Positions 1-11,830 of a DNA stretch of 64,000 nucleotides are shown here, piece after piece (the stretch's first letter is position 1; each line of letters opens with the position of its first letter). Made by a program: the position numbers and the translations under genes. The stretch lies in contig BCKC01000007.1 in the NCBI GenBank assembly GCA_001600455.1, positions 3,102,019 through 3,166,018 of the forward strand, in the 5' to 3' direction. The notes below the pieces were generated by a model. The model did no database searches. It saw only the letters and a program-made list of their open reading frames with translations, and had not been told where the DNA came from. The stretch comes from Endocalyx cinctus (taxonomy: Eukaryota; Ascomycota; Sordariomycetes; Amphisphaeriales; Apiosporaceae).

Positions 1-1009
1 TGCTCTATCTCTTCGGCGGTGCGGGAAAAGGTAATCTCCAAGGTGGTTATGTGCATGCAGTATAAAGGCATAAGCCATATATCTGCGTACGTAAAAGTTG
101 AGTTAGTCCTCGCTTTTGACTTCTTAGATAATTGACATAAAGGTATGCCACGACTAGGGCTTTCTATTCGCAAGAATAAAATATCGACGGAAAGTTCATA
201 TTTTAGGTGCTCTCGAGACATGTCTCACGTCGATACTTAATTGAATAATGCAGTATTTTACCGCCCCCTTTTTCAGCTATGTAGAGTATTCTAGGGGCCT
301 TTTACTTACGCGGTGCAACGGCCTTGAGCCTTCTCTGCAGCTCTTCAGCAAGCTTAAGTACGTGAACAGGTGGTCGGCCCCAGAAAGTCATGCAATGTCT
401 TTCATCTTTGAACCCGGGGAAAAGCTTGGGGTTCTCTAATCTGAGGAGATAGGGATCGATGATCAGCTCCTGGAAATCAGCAGCTAATATCTTGTCCTTC
501 TGCTGCGCGTTGCGTTTAGTCCTGTGAGCTGCGTAAAGTGCCTGGATCTCTGCCTATTGATTATATCAGTCTTCACGACCATTCTTCTAGTACGGATTTT
601 AAACTGTCCGCTCCACGCAATGTATATCAGAAGAGCTTCAGTAAGGTGAATCCACAAATAAGGGGGCTCCATGTCACTCTTAGATCCTTAATCCAACTAG
701 TGTCCCATACGTCGACTGATTCCCCTAATTATTTATCTGCCGCGTTACGACTTGTAGAACACAATACAGACCCAGCTCCACCTGTGCGTAACATGCCTTG
801 ATGCCTCGATATATAGACAGTCCGTTTCTCCTAGTCCCCGGGCTGCACGATAGGAAAGCAAACGACCGGGCGAGGGTGAACTCAACTGGATCATCGTTAC
901 AGGCCTCGATGAGAGCATTATATGGGTTCTCTCCTGGCTTGATAACTACGCCGGAAAGATCCTCCAATTTGTTCCTGATGTCCGTAGATTCAAGTACAGA
1001 CCCCATCAT
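1..1009 (-). CDS. 2H-phosphoesterase-like conserved fungal protein, partial at left edge
   Basis: Three exons can be read on the minus strand. Exon 1 (1009-887) starts with two Met codons and contains GENPYNALIEACNDDP. Exon 2 (553-310) begins AEIQALYAAHRTKRNAQQKD and contains FPGFKDERHCMTFWGRPPVH. Exon 3 starts at 82 and runs off the window with IWLMPLYCMHITTLEITFSR. All joins keep frame: phase 0 at 886/554 and phase 1 at 309/83. The second donor is GTAAGT. The H-x-T motif (MHITTLEI) is the kind that forms half of a 2H (LigT/RNA ligase-cyclic phosphodiesterase) active site; the second His motif would lie outside the window. I recognise the block pattern from conserved fungal proteins usually annotated as RNA ligase/cyclic nucleotide phosphodiesterase, so the function is inferred. 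Oddities: the first donor (GTTGAG) is weak and that intron is long (333 nt). Confidence 0.68.
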
Positions 1010-3617
1010 GTAGCACGAAAGACTTAACCGCCCGTCACCAATGAATCTAGTCCTAATAACAAGACTGGAAATTGATGGCCGAGCAAAGCTGTTTCAATTG
1101 GAGTGTGGAAGTATATTGATAAGAGACACCTTGCACTTTAGCATATGCAAAGTAGGATAGGATATGCTGGTCAAATCATCTAGCTCCAGTCAAGTAGTCT
1201 TAGAATAGGGTCTTCTGTAGAAACCTTGAGGCTAGTCAATCAGTGCCCCCTACATAGATAGATACTCTTGTAAACGGAATTTGTAGTGTATCGGGGCAGT
1301 AGTAGCACGGGCTAGCACGGGGAAAAACCTCGGAGTCATGATATCCTTATATCCGAGTTAAAACCGGACTGGAAGAACATCATCCCGAGGCGCTCGGACC
1401 ATACACACTCCATTAACTTTAGGGCTTTTATTGGGTAGCCCGTCAAGAAACAACCTCACTACTCCATAGTAATCCTTCAAATGCGAACCCTACTTCCTTT
1501 CAACTTCAAATCTTCAATCATCTTCCCTTGCCTTTGGAAAATTCCTCAAGAGCACAATGGCTCTAGAGGCTTCTCCAAAGCTTCAAGAGACTTTATAACG
1601 TATGATTTAATATCCAATTAGATATTACAATCGTTTATTTCTTCTCACCTCTCAGTTTATTTCTATGACCATTCCTAGTGGAAATTCTGCTGTCGCTCGC
1701 GGTCGGCTATCACGGTAAAGGTATTTATTTTCCCCATACATCACAATATACCATGATACAAAAATAACTTGTCCATTTAAATTCGCAATATTCCGATTTA
1801 CTAAAACTGTTTGGTACAGATTATGGCAAGGTCTACAATTACATATTGTCCTAATGCACCAAAGCGGCAAAGTCGCCACTTTATTCACGATAGACTGCAC
1901 ACTAGCTGCACACTGCATTCACAAAGACTACGTCATCACAGCTTCTTGTCAAAATGCAATCAACAGTCCCCTTATCGACAATAAATGAACTACACTCATA
2001 TCCCAGATTTATGAGGGCCATCCATGAATGAGGCAAGCTTCCTCGTTATGGCTTAAGGTTTAAATGTATTCTGCTCAGCTTCAAGAATGCTTACTGTTTT
2101 TCTGCACGGGCATTCGGCTTGCATTCAATCTTGACTTCTTATAACAACTAAGATTTTTGTCAAGCGACAGAATTCACCTACAAACATGGCTTGTGGTTGT
2201 GAGAAGTCTGCCCACACCCATGCACTTTCACAACAATGGAAGCTCTTTCATACCTCTGTTGGTGCTTTGCTCTGTGAAAAGCACCTACAAACAGTATAAG
2301 TCTCCACGGAGCAGGTTAAATTAATTAACACCACCTATATTAAACTGTCGTTCCTTACGATATGGCTATATATTAGGTGTAAGCATGTGAGTCTAACTTT
2401 CTCATGTTTGTATCTCATAACGATATAGATGACCAACACCCATGCCTGCTGTCATCTATTTCGTATTTGTTTAACTGAATTCATGAACGATGAGCCTTTA
2501 AGTTTAAAGACATCTCGGTATGCTAACATCGAATATTAGAAAGTGTCTGTTATAATTCGGACTTCTAGGGGACGACATTGGACCATTACCAATAACGTGG
2601 AGCACCAAAACTTGGAAACATCAACCACGACATGGTCTTATCACCCATTGGAAATGTAATTTTCTAAATGGTCTGATCTGTCGATATGACAAGATAAAGC
2701 CTGAGCAAAAGCTATAATGGATAGGGTATATGTGGACTACTGCTGGCCCCATGATTTTCCAAATCATGAACTGCTACAGTACAGCCCTGGTTCATTCAGT
2801 TGCCCCCTTTATTCCATTCAGGTTACAAGTAGTGGATGTGTTAACACCTTCACCCAAGCTACCTCAATCAATGTTGATTCACAAGATATCAGGCTTGATA
2901 TGGGTCAGGATAGGGGTTAGACAGCTAATATTTCTGTCTTCTGAGGTCACTGGTTGTTGATCATGCTTATCCTAGCTGCTTGCTAAGATTTGCTACTCAT
3001 TGTTACTGGCGCCTCATGGATCACCAACCTGCTCGTCGGTTCCGGACCTTCCCCCTATCTCCACCCATCTTGCCCTCATCGCCGAGACTATACTGCCCCT
3101 CATCGTCGCGGCTGTACTGCCCCTCATCATCGCGGCTGTACCACTCCTTATCAGCCTCAGATCCTTCTCGTCGACCTAATTCTGCTTGACAATACCAACA
3201 AGGGCTAGCCCTAGGACAATACCCTACTCTTGTGGCTGCTTGCCACCATATGTATTTTCTTATCACCCACAACCACCACCAAATCAAAAATTTTATTCAC
3301 TTTTTTTTCACTCTTTCCTTCCACCACTCTAACTTTCTTTTCTTTTCTCAAAAAAAAAAAAAATCTTATATCTAATTGATGCAATTATTTTAAGATAATT
3401 CATCTACCAATTGTAATTCTCTACACCCGCATTAATTACCAACTATCCTCCACCTTTTCTTTTTCTTCCTATAGCTCTCGAGCTTTAATATATCGACCTA
3501 CCTCACCTTCACCTGCCACAATTGCAGATTTCTAAATCTGCTTAGTTTCTTTTCTTCTTTTTTCCTTATTTTTTCCCCTTCTTTCACTTTTATCTCAATT
3601 CATCGCCTTCCACCAAT
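1010..3617. other. Intergenic region without recognisable gene
   Basis: AT-rich DNA between divergent genes. Only short open frames with no coding character occur. It contains a three-copy 24-nt repeat at 3083-3154 and ends in a pyrimidine-rich leader (about 3440-3617) before the methyltransferase start. No intact transposon ORF is visible. Confidence 0.6.
3083..3154 (+). repeat. 24-nt minisatellite, three copies
   Basis: Units at 3083-3106, 3107-3130 and 3131-3154. The first two differ at only a few bases; the third is more diverged. The core reads CTGTACTGCCCCTCATC. It sits about 460 nt upstream of the DNMT5-type gene. Confidence 0.8.
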
Positions 3618-6600
3618 ATGGACGCTGGAAGCTCTCGAGTAACGCGTTCTTCGAAGCGACGTAACGAGCAAGACGCCGGCCAAGGCCAAGGTACAAGTAG
3701 CCGTGCCAAAAGGTCAAGGACTGCAAAGACGACGCCCCAACCGACAAAGGGAGCTGAGTCCGATGGCGGCGATGACGATGATGACGAACCCGACGAAGAG
3801 GCCCATCGAGATGAAGAAAGATCTTCGGGAAAGGGTATCGACGAAAACCTGCCGCCAATTCGCGATGTTCACGAAGCGTTCGTGGACATCGTTCGTCGAT
3901 ACTCTGCTCGTCTCAAGCGACTAGCTAATCAAGGTGGAATGTCGCTGCGCGTAGGTACTATGTGTTCTGGTACTGAAGCGCCGATATTTTCCCTGGAGCT
4001 TATCACGGACGCATTTTCCCGCTTCTGCCCTGGTCTACCTGCATTCGAGGTTGATCATCTATTCAGCGTCGAAATAGAGGAGTTTAAGCAAGCATACATC
4101 GCGCGCAATACCAAGAACGCGATTATTTTCCGCGATGTCCGGGATTTCAGCGACCCTAATGTTACTGAGGCGTAAGTTTTTTTTCTCCTCTCTTTTTGAG
4201 ATTTTTAACATATGGTTGTGTACATAACTAACATACACTATAGGCCTACTGCCATGGGTGGACTGGAGAAGATTCCGCTAAACCTGGATTTGCTTATTGC
4301 CGGTACTTCCTGCGTGGACTTTTCCAATTTGAATACTCAAAAGATGGGCGTTTGGAGTAACGATTTCGAAGCCCTTCGACAAAGACTGAAGGATACGAAA
4401 ACAGTTGAGCAGACAAAAGATCTGTACAATCTCGTCGACACCTTCATGTCCTCCTTGGATCGTAGCGCTCTTGACAAGCTACGAGAATCTCCCATGACCT
4501 TCTTTTCAGTCTTGAAATATGTCTACCATCACCGTCCTAAACTAGTAGTGCTAGAGAATGTACTTGGTGCACCCTGGGCACAGACACGAGACGTCTGGTT
4601 TTGGTGGGCTGACTACACTGCCGAATTCATCCGGTTAGACTCGAAAGACTACTATATTCCCCAAACTCGTACGCGGACCTATCTCCTCGCCGTGGATAAC
4701 CGAGTGTTCGGAAAAGAGACGGCGAAGAAGATCGTCAAGTCATGGGTAGAAGGAATGTCTCAAAATAAACGGCGCGCTTCTTCTCCTCTCATCGACTGGA
4801 TGCTGAGTTCTTCGCATCCCCTGACTATTCGAGCCTGTCAAGATGACGCCGATCGTGGACTTGCTATCAAAGACCGTGATACAAAGTGGATCCGCAGCCA
4901 AGTTCGACACGATCGAGTAAGACGAGACGAGGAACTAGGCCATTCTCAGCCTCTTACCGAGTGGGAGTCAAACGGTGAAAACAAGCCGTATGACCGGTTC
5001 AATCCCCTAGTTTTAGCCTTCTTGAACGACCGTGCCAAAGATTGCATAGATATCTGGTATCTACGTGGCATACGAAATGGTATAAATGACCTGACGTTCG
5101 ACATGTCATTCAAGGCCCTTGTTTATGACTTATCTCAAAATATCGACAGAGGCATACCGACGGACCAGTACGGTTTGTGCACATGCCTTACACCACGGGG
5201 CTTGTTTATAATGACGTGTCAATGTCGATTATTGTCTGGCCATGAGGTCATAATACTGCAGGGCCTTCCACTTTTTCAGATCGACATAGCGTTAGAAACT
5301 CAAGAACAGTTGCGCAATCTGGGTGGTAATGCAATGACTACAACAGTAGTCGGCTGTGCGCTACTAGAGGCTTTACTAGCCACTGCACGAATTGTCAATC
5401 CGAAGAAACTTCCCTTTAAGAGAATCGAATCCAAAGGCGAGCGCTCTCTGGTGGCGACATATCAACTCACCAACCCCGACTTGGTAAAAAATGCTAAAAT
5501 TATGACCGTCGCGGCATACTGCCCTTTTGACTCCGAGGCCTTGCAAAACTTGGTGAACAAATGTCGCCGCTATTGCTACTGCAACAGTGCAGCGAAGTAC
5601 AGCTCGGATGAGTTTCTGAGATGTCATGTCTGTGGCGTTATCCGATGCCAACATTGTGCTGGAAACCCGCCACACTATTACAAACCTTTCAGCCGACCTG
5701 AGGAGCCTGTACCAGTTGACGGAGTCGCCCATCAAATCATGAGATATTTCCCGACAATCATACAGAATCTTTGGAGCCCTGGATTTGCTGATCTCTTCAC
5801 CTGGAGCAAAGAAAAAACCATCGCACAGTGTCCGGATATCATGAAGTCACTAGAGCAAGCGACATTCTACTATACCGAAACTCTTGTAACTGAGGCGATC
5901 ACGGTGTGTTTCGTAGCTAAATACCCAGAAACATCTTTCGAGCTCCGGGTCTTACTTTCAAACTCTGGTGTCACTTGGTATCTATATTGCCATTTATGGG
6001 GTCAGAACAAAGAACAATTGTGTAACGCCCTTGGGTTGATTGCATCTGATGTAGACTTGAGAGAGCCGGTCGCTCGGGCTGTTATCAAAGATACGGCGAG
6101 GGATATCGTTCCCAGGCAGACAGATTGGACGCTGAGGCCCTTGAAGCCGCGACCCATTATAGTCGAAATTTCCCTTGGTGACACTAACGACAACATCGAG
6201 ATCACCTGCATTGAACATGAGGATCTAGAGTACTCTATCCCCGGTTCCGTCCAAGAGAGGTTGTATTCAGCCGTTGGGAAGTATAAGTTCTTTGGCAACT
6301 GCGATGCTCCTGAGCGCATTCTTTTCAAGCATGAGACCCAATCCTTGTTCTTATTCAAGGCGCCTAAGCTTGTTGGGAAATTGATTGAGGATCGCTACGT
6401 TATCTCCCCCGAGCCCCGCCTACTAGAGGCTAAGGAGTACCGTGAAGTGATACTCAAGTCCTCTTCGGCAAACTGGAATCCTAGTACATCACGTGAAGGT
6501 CTCGTTCACGCAACTATTGAATGCTTCTGGATCGAAGCCAATTTGCACGATTCTATCCTTCCCGATTCTTCTAACCAGCAATCTCGTCAGGAAAAGTTGT

Positions 6601-9600
6601 CCTTTCTCCCGCAAATTCCCAAGATCGAGGAGTACTGTGCATCCAGGGCAAGTGAAAAGGCCACCATCGATCATAACCACGATCGTGTAGTCCTTGCTGA
6701 GATTGGTATGACTCGCCACGCGGAAGGTGACAGATATATGATTGTGTCTAAATACGAACCGACCAGTGCAGAGCTTGGCAAGTGGCTTGCTGTTGAACGA
6801 TTGGACCAACCAGCCTGGCTCGAGTTCACTATGCCGATGAATGTCAAAATCGCAGGTACTGAAATTTTGAAGTTCCATTCTAACATCACCGGAATCAAGG
6901 AGCTTTGCAACGAATGCTGCCCTTTAATGCCTAAAGTTGAATGGATTCGTTTCACAGAAGGTCAGCCCCTGGCCCATCGCAACTACAAAGCAATGAGCAC
7001 ATATGAGTCACAGATCAAGAAACGACCCCTCCCATTTGAGATTCAGGTTCAAGTTGATGGCCATCGATCATTTGAGAATCAACGCTCTGACGAGTTGATA
7101 ACTATCCAACAACGATATATCGTCAATCCAAGCGTGCTCGGACTAGAAGCTCTTTCGTACTTACCTGACATCCAGACGACGCTTCAGAACGAAGAGACTC
7201 GAGGTTCTATCGCAGTATCAATGTACACAGAGGTAAACTCGGTGACTGAAGTGACTCACAAATTTGAGCCCTTCCGTTCCTCCTTGCAGCCATTGAAAGG
7301 GCGCAAGATCCAGCTCCAGAAAGTCTCATCCCCTGCTTCATTTAAATTGAAATTGAACAAATTTCAACTGGAGTCATTGGCTTGGATGATGGATAGAGAG
7401 AACCCTAAGACTGGATTTTGCGAGCAAGAAACCGAGGAACGTGTTGTTCCCGACTTGAAATTGCGACTCGTTGGCCAAGCTCAAAGGACTGTATACCGGC
7501 CAGGTGGCATTCTTGCGGACGACGTAGGATATGGGAAAACCGCTATCTGCCTTGCACTCATGGCCCACCAGCAAGAAGGACACGAGGCTTATCAGTCACA
7601 ACGTTGGAAGGATCACATGAAGCACAAATCAGGCGAAGGCTACCCTCTCCAAGCCACCTTGGTATTGGTGCCCTCTCATCTTGTCAACCAGTGGGGTGAA
7701 GAGGCGAAGAAGTTCCTTAATATTTCGGATTCAGAGATTCTCAAAATAACTAGACATCCCGACCTTTATGGGGGCTCTTTCACAGAGAATCTGTTCAAGC
7801 GATTCAAGGAAGCGAAAATCATCATTGTTAATATTGATGTATTAAATCATAAGGGATATCAAGCCGATAGGTCGAAAAAGTCCGGTGGTTTAGATCCTCC
7901 GACTCAAACTAATGCGACTGGTAATGCACTACCTGACAGTCACTTGGGCGAGTGGAATAAGGCTTGCACACGAGGTATGAAGGACTTCAGCTACGATATC
8001 GTGAGATCAGTCGTATTTGAGGAAAAGAACGGTGTGATAGATCGCATTCGACAGCGTGAGATGGAAGAAGAAGCCAAATATCACTCTTCAATTGACGATT
8101 TCTGCAACCCCGAGACTCGGACTGGCCAGAAGTTCGCTGCCGAATCCCACAATAATAATGATGCACAGCCGACTTCCACATCAAACACAAGAAAGAAGGC
8201 TCAAGCCAAGGGCAAAGGCAAAAAGAGTGATGATGAAAAGCAGATCAACAGACACCCGAAAACCATGAAGATTACGGAGGATGATCTTGGCCGCACTTTC
8301 TCTTTCAACCTAGAGATGTTCAAATACCCACGAATTATTCTGGACGAATTCTCTTACAAGCATGATATGGCTACCATGTTCGTCGCCCAAGCGGATTCTA
8401 TATCAAAATGGGGTATCTCAGCTACACCGGCGACAAAAGATCTGGCCGCAGTTTGTAGTATCGCAAATTTGCTGGGTGTACATATTGCACGACCCATGGC
8501 TCTTCGTCCAGGACTCGCACGCGTGACGGAGGGTCCCCGGCCGTCTTCTCAGACAGGAGCGGATATGCAGCTGCGCTACAAGCAACTGCCTTCTGATGCA
8601 TGCGTCCAACAGCGTCTCGACCAGGGGCACAGATTTCTGAAAGAATTCGGCATTGCCAACAAAGTTGATCATGAATTCTTCTCCATCGAGAAAGAGGAAT
8701 TTGCTATCATCTCCGGCATGAGTGTACATGAGTCAGCCCAGTATTTTGATCTGCAGGAGCAACTTCAAACTTACGGTCTGGATATTGATGCACTTCCCAA
8801 AGAGTTCCGGCAACTTATACCAGAAGGTCTAGATTGCAGCGATATCAACGGAAAATCACTCGCAGGCCAGGCTCTAATCCTTCGTGCCGCTTTAAAGCCG
8901 GAGATCTTTCATAATCATCTCGATATCGGGGATATTCGCACAGAAGACTTTAACACGGCAAAGAGATACCTCAAGACCGTGGCAGATGGAGCTCTGTGGT
9001 TGGCAGGCCGGGTTCTTGATAACGAGAGAGCTGAGAAGCAAAATTCTACAGCGTTTGTAGCAACTATAGATATTGCCAACATTTATCTCAACCTTATCCA
9101 TGAACGGTACGAACATTTCGGAGGTTTCAGTGGATGGGTCACGGTGTACAGCGCGTTCTTTGGAGATGACCTGCCCGTCCAGACATTGCAGGATGCCTTG
9201 GAACAGACCGTTTCCCCACCCGAAAAGGAATGGGCCTCAAATCCATCACTCAGCGAGTTTCATAAAGTGCGAGAGCTATTGAATCAGACGAGAACCACAG
9301 CTTGGACAGACTATTTCACCGAAATGAACGCAGACGCGATACTACGCGGTATGTCGGACAAAGAAATTACAGACAATATATCCGATTACAACCGTGTTTA
9401 CGATGATGTCCCTCAGGCTAAGTCCAAGTCGGATACATTGAAAAGAATCATCTCAAAGGTGGGACCCGAATCGATCAACAGGACCAATTTCAGGTCTGCA
9501 CCAGCGAGGCCCATCGACACTACAGACAAAAGCAAAGAGGAATTGTGGTCTATAGTTATAGGACTTGGGATCAAAAATCAAAGAACGCCGACGTCAAACA

Positions 9601-10862
9601 ATTCGGAGGATCTCATAGACAAGTACAACAAGGGAGAACTGCTGCCGAAAGATTTCACAGCCAACGCGTATCAAATGCCTGATATCAACTATCCGAAGCT
9701 CAAGGTCAAGAAACAGGTCAGAGGGTCCAACATGACAGCGACCGTTGATGCCACCAATGATTTGGCATTAACTCTAAAACATGCAATGAAGATGGTTACC
9801 AACATGGCGAAGCAACTCAACACCCTCAGATCGTTGAATAAGCCAGCTCATGAACGAATTTGCGATTGCTGTCAAAAGCGCCGGCACAATCTATTCTTAG
9901 TGCAGGAATGTGGACACGTTCTCTGTCACCGGCATTTGAAGCAAATACGATGTTCAGGTTCTAAACTTTGCCCGACTCGGCTGAAAAACAAAGCCGTTCC
10001 CATGTCCATGATCGATGGTAAGGACCGACCTCAGTTGTTGGAAGAAATCGGACGTCCGCCACCTCCGCCGCTGAACGTTGCACTTGACTCGATTAGCAAC
10101 AAGACGGCAACGATACTGAAAGTGATTTCGCAAATTCCCGAGGATGAAAATATCGTGCTTTTCTATCAGTTCGAATTGCAGCGCAAAGAAATCATCCGTG
10201 GCTTGAAGGCGGAGAAGTGGTCGTACGAGGATGCGCGCGAACGTGACACCCAGCCTTCGTCTCGGAAGAGGGGCAAGGGTAACCAAGCTGAAGCTGCCAC
10301 TTAGGCAGAGGCGGCTGAAGCTGGTAACGGCAAATATCCGAAAGTTCACGTGCTGAAGCTCAACAGCAGCGAATCGTCCGGACTCAACCTCCAACACGCG
10401 AATCACGTCATGTTTGCGAGCACCCTATGCGTCAGCCTGCAGGAAGAGTACGACGCCTTGATGCACCAGGCGATGGGAAGGTGCGTCCGATTCGGGCAGA
10501 AGCGCAAGGTTCGAATCTACCACTTCTTGACGGCGAACACGTTCGAGGTGGACCTGCTAGAGCTCAGGAAGAATTGCCGGGTCCGCACGCCAAGAAGCTG
10601 CAGCGTCTCGACGCTAGTCGATCGCAGCATGGTCGAGGACGGCGACAGAGACTTCACGATGCCTTCGATTGGTCAAGGGGACAATTCAGACGATGACGAA
10701 GAGCGGGAGTGGAGCGACACGTCGGAGAGCGAAGCGGAGGAGGAGCAGGTAAACGGGTCGGATCAGGTGATCTCGGCACTCAGGACTGGAGACGTGTGGA
10801 GGATGACGAACGAGTCGGACTACTTGAGAACAGTGGGTTTGTCCTCGTACACGGGACAGTAG
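3618..10862 (+). CDS. DNMT5: DNMT5-type DNA methyltransferase/SNF2 ATPase with in-frame TAG
   Basis: Predicted cytosine-5 DNA methyltransferase fused to a SNF2-family ATPase, a nuclear chromatin enzyme; the family is known for ATP-dependent maintenance methylation in fungi. Exon 1 is 3618-4171. The intron is 4172-4243 (GTAAGT, branch CTAAC, TAG). Exon 2 starts at 4244. Order: acidic/basic N-tail; motif I VGTMCSGTE (~112-120); motif IV GTSCVDFSNLN with catalytic-type Cys208; motif VI ENV (~289); motif VIII QTRTR (~325); GGNAMTT (~544). A Cys-rich cluster (CYCN, CHVC, CQHC) lies at ~625-665. The SNF2 part has Walker A DDVGYGKT (~1276), DEF in place of DEAH (~1551), ISATPATKD, a RING (CDCC...CGHVLCHRH, ~2056-2095) and NIVLFYQ. 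A TAG at 10302-10304 would end the protein at 2204 aa. The frame then continues with SSGLNLQHAN, QAMGRCVRFGQKRKV (motifs V/VI) and an acidic tail to 10862, about 2390 codons. Codons are less GC-biased than in neighbouring genes. Family call firm; integrity uncertain. Confidence 0.9.
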
Positions 10863-11338
10863 TGGGTGAAGGAAGGGCTTGGAAGCTTGGAAGATCGGAA
10901 GATCGGAAGACCGGAAGGATACGGCTGGAATTACTTGTAAAGAGTTATATGGATATACGATTTCATGAACACGGTTGTATTATAGTCAAACGAGGAGAAG
11001 GTAACTCATCGGGACTTTAGGTTGTCGCTCAAATACGAGCTTGACGATACCACTAGAAAAANAACAAAAAAAAAAAAAAACGGTAGAAGAACGCCGATTT
11101 AAAACCCATAAGTCTAGTCTCTTTGTACCAATACGGTGATCTGAGTCGATGTGATATCATTAAATATAACAAAAGGAAAGGAAAGAAAGGAATGCGACTC
11201 TTTACTATCTACTTCTTGTGGTAGTAGTAGTGCTGCCAATGTGTACTCAATTCCGAGACCCCGAATAACCCCCCCCCCCCCCCTCCTAACGCATCTTTCT
11301 TTCTCTCTCCGGATTTGACATAATAAAATGCGCTTCCT
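10863..11338. other. Convergent 3' intergenic region
   Basis: Lies between the ends of two convergent genes. Contains an ambiguous base N at 11062, an A-rich run at 11056-11080 and a C run near 11270-11283. No gene seen. Confidence 0.6.
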
Positions 11339-11830
11339 TTACCCATAAGCACGAGCAAGCAACCCCCTGGGACGCCAGTCGGGCTGGGGTGGTTCAGGTT
11401 CGTAGTAACTCCTGAAGGCTTCTGCTCGGCTCGTCGCGGCGTCAGGTTGCCTCGCGGACGATCTCGGCAAGGAGGGAGAGTAATAACCAGCCAATTCCGG
11501 GTTTTGAAGGTTTGCGGGATTAGGTGACGGCGACGTCGCCGGCGGCGGAGGTCGTGATGAAGATGGAGACGCTGTAGCACCACCAGCAGCACCAGCAGTA
11601 GTAGAATGAGGAGCAGAAGAAGATCCACGAGAACGGGCTCGAGAAAAGAATTGGCGTCTCCGTGGTTGAGGGGAGGAGACGGGAGGAGATCCCCGGCGGT
11701 CGAGGGATGCTAACGAGGACCTGGGGGAGAACTCGACGCCTTCGAGACCGGTGGCCTGGTCGTTGATATTCTGGTGGTTATTACGGCGACGGAAACGGGA
11801 GAAGAATCTTCGCCAGCTGAAGGTAGCCAT
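11339..11830 (-). CDS. Small Pro/Ser/Arg-rich hypothetical protein
   Basis: Single open frame of 163 codons, not recognised. It starts MATFSWRRFFSRFRRR, an aromatic/Arg-rich amphipathic stretch. A disordered Ser/Pro/Ala-rich middle follows (~55-115, including SSSRPPPPATSPSPNP), then a C-terminal end with RSYYEPEPPQPDW and LLARAYG. No signal peptide or membrane segment is evident. The start is preceded by a CAGACAGGCAAGCAGACG leader that looks like an ordinary 5' UTR. It converges on the DNMT5-type gene. The regular composition and clean leader argue for a real gene, but low complexity makes a chance frame possible. Confidence 0.5.
   Translation of the reverse strand: MATFSWRRFFSRFRRRNNHQNINDQATGLEGVEFSPRSSLASLDRRGSPPVSSPQPRRRQFFSRARSRGSSSAPHSTTAGAAGGATASPSSSRPPPPATSPSPNPANLQNPELAGYYSPSLPRSSARQPDAATSRAEAFRSYYEPEPPQPDWRPRGLLARAYG

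Noticed and set aside
1652..2960. Short frames of 60-90 codons upstream of the methyltransferase
   Set aside because: No splice-linked continuation, no motifs and random-looking composition.
10279..10308. 30-nt GTAACC...CAG segment as an intron removing the DNMT5 stop
   Set aside because: It keeps frame, but 30 nt is below the usual minimum intron length and no branch point fits. The 66-nt alternative is retained in the findings.
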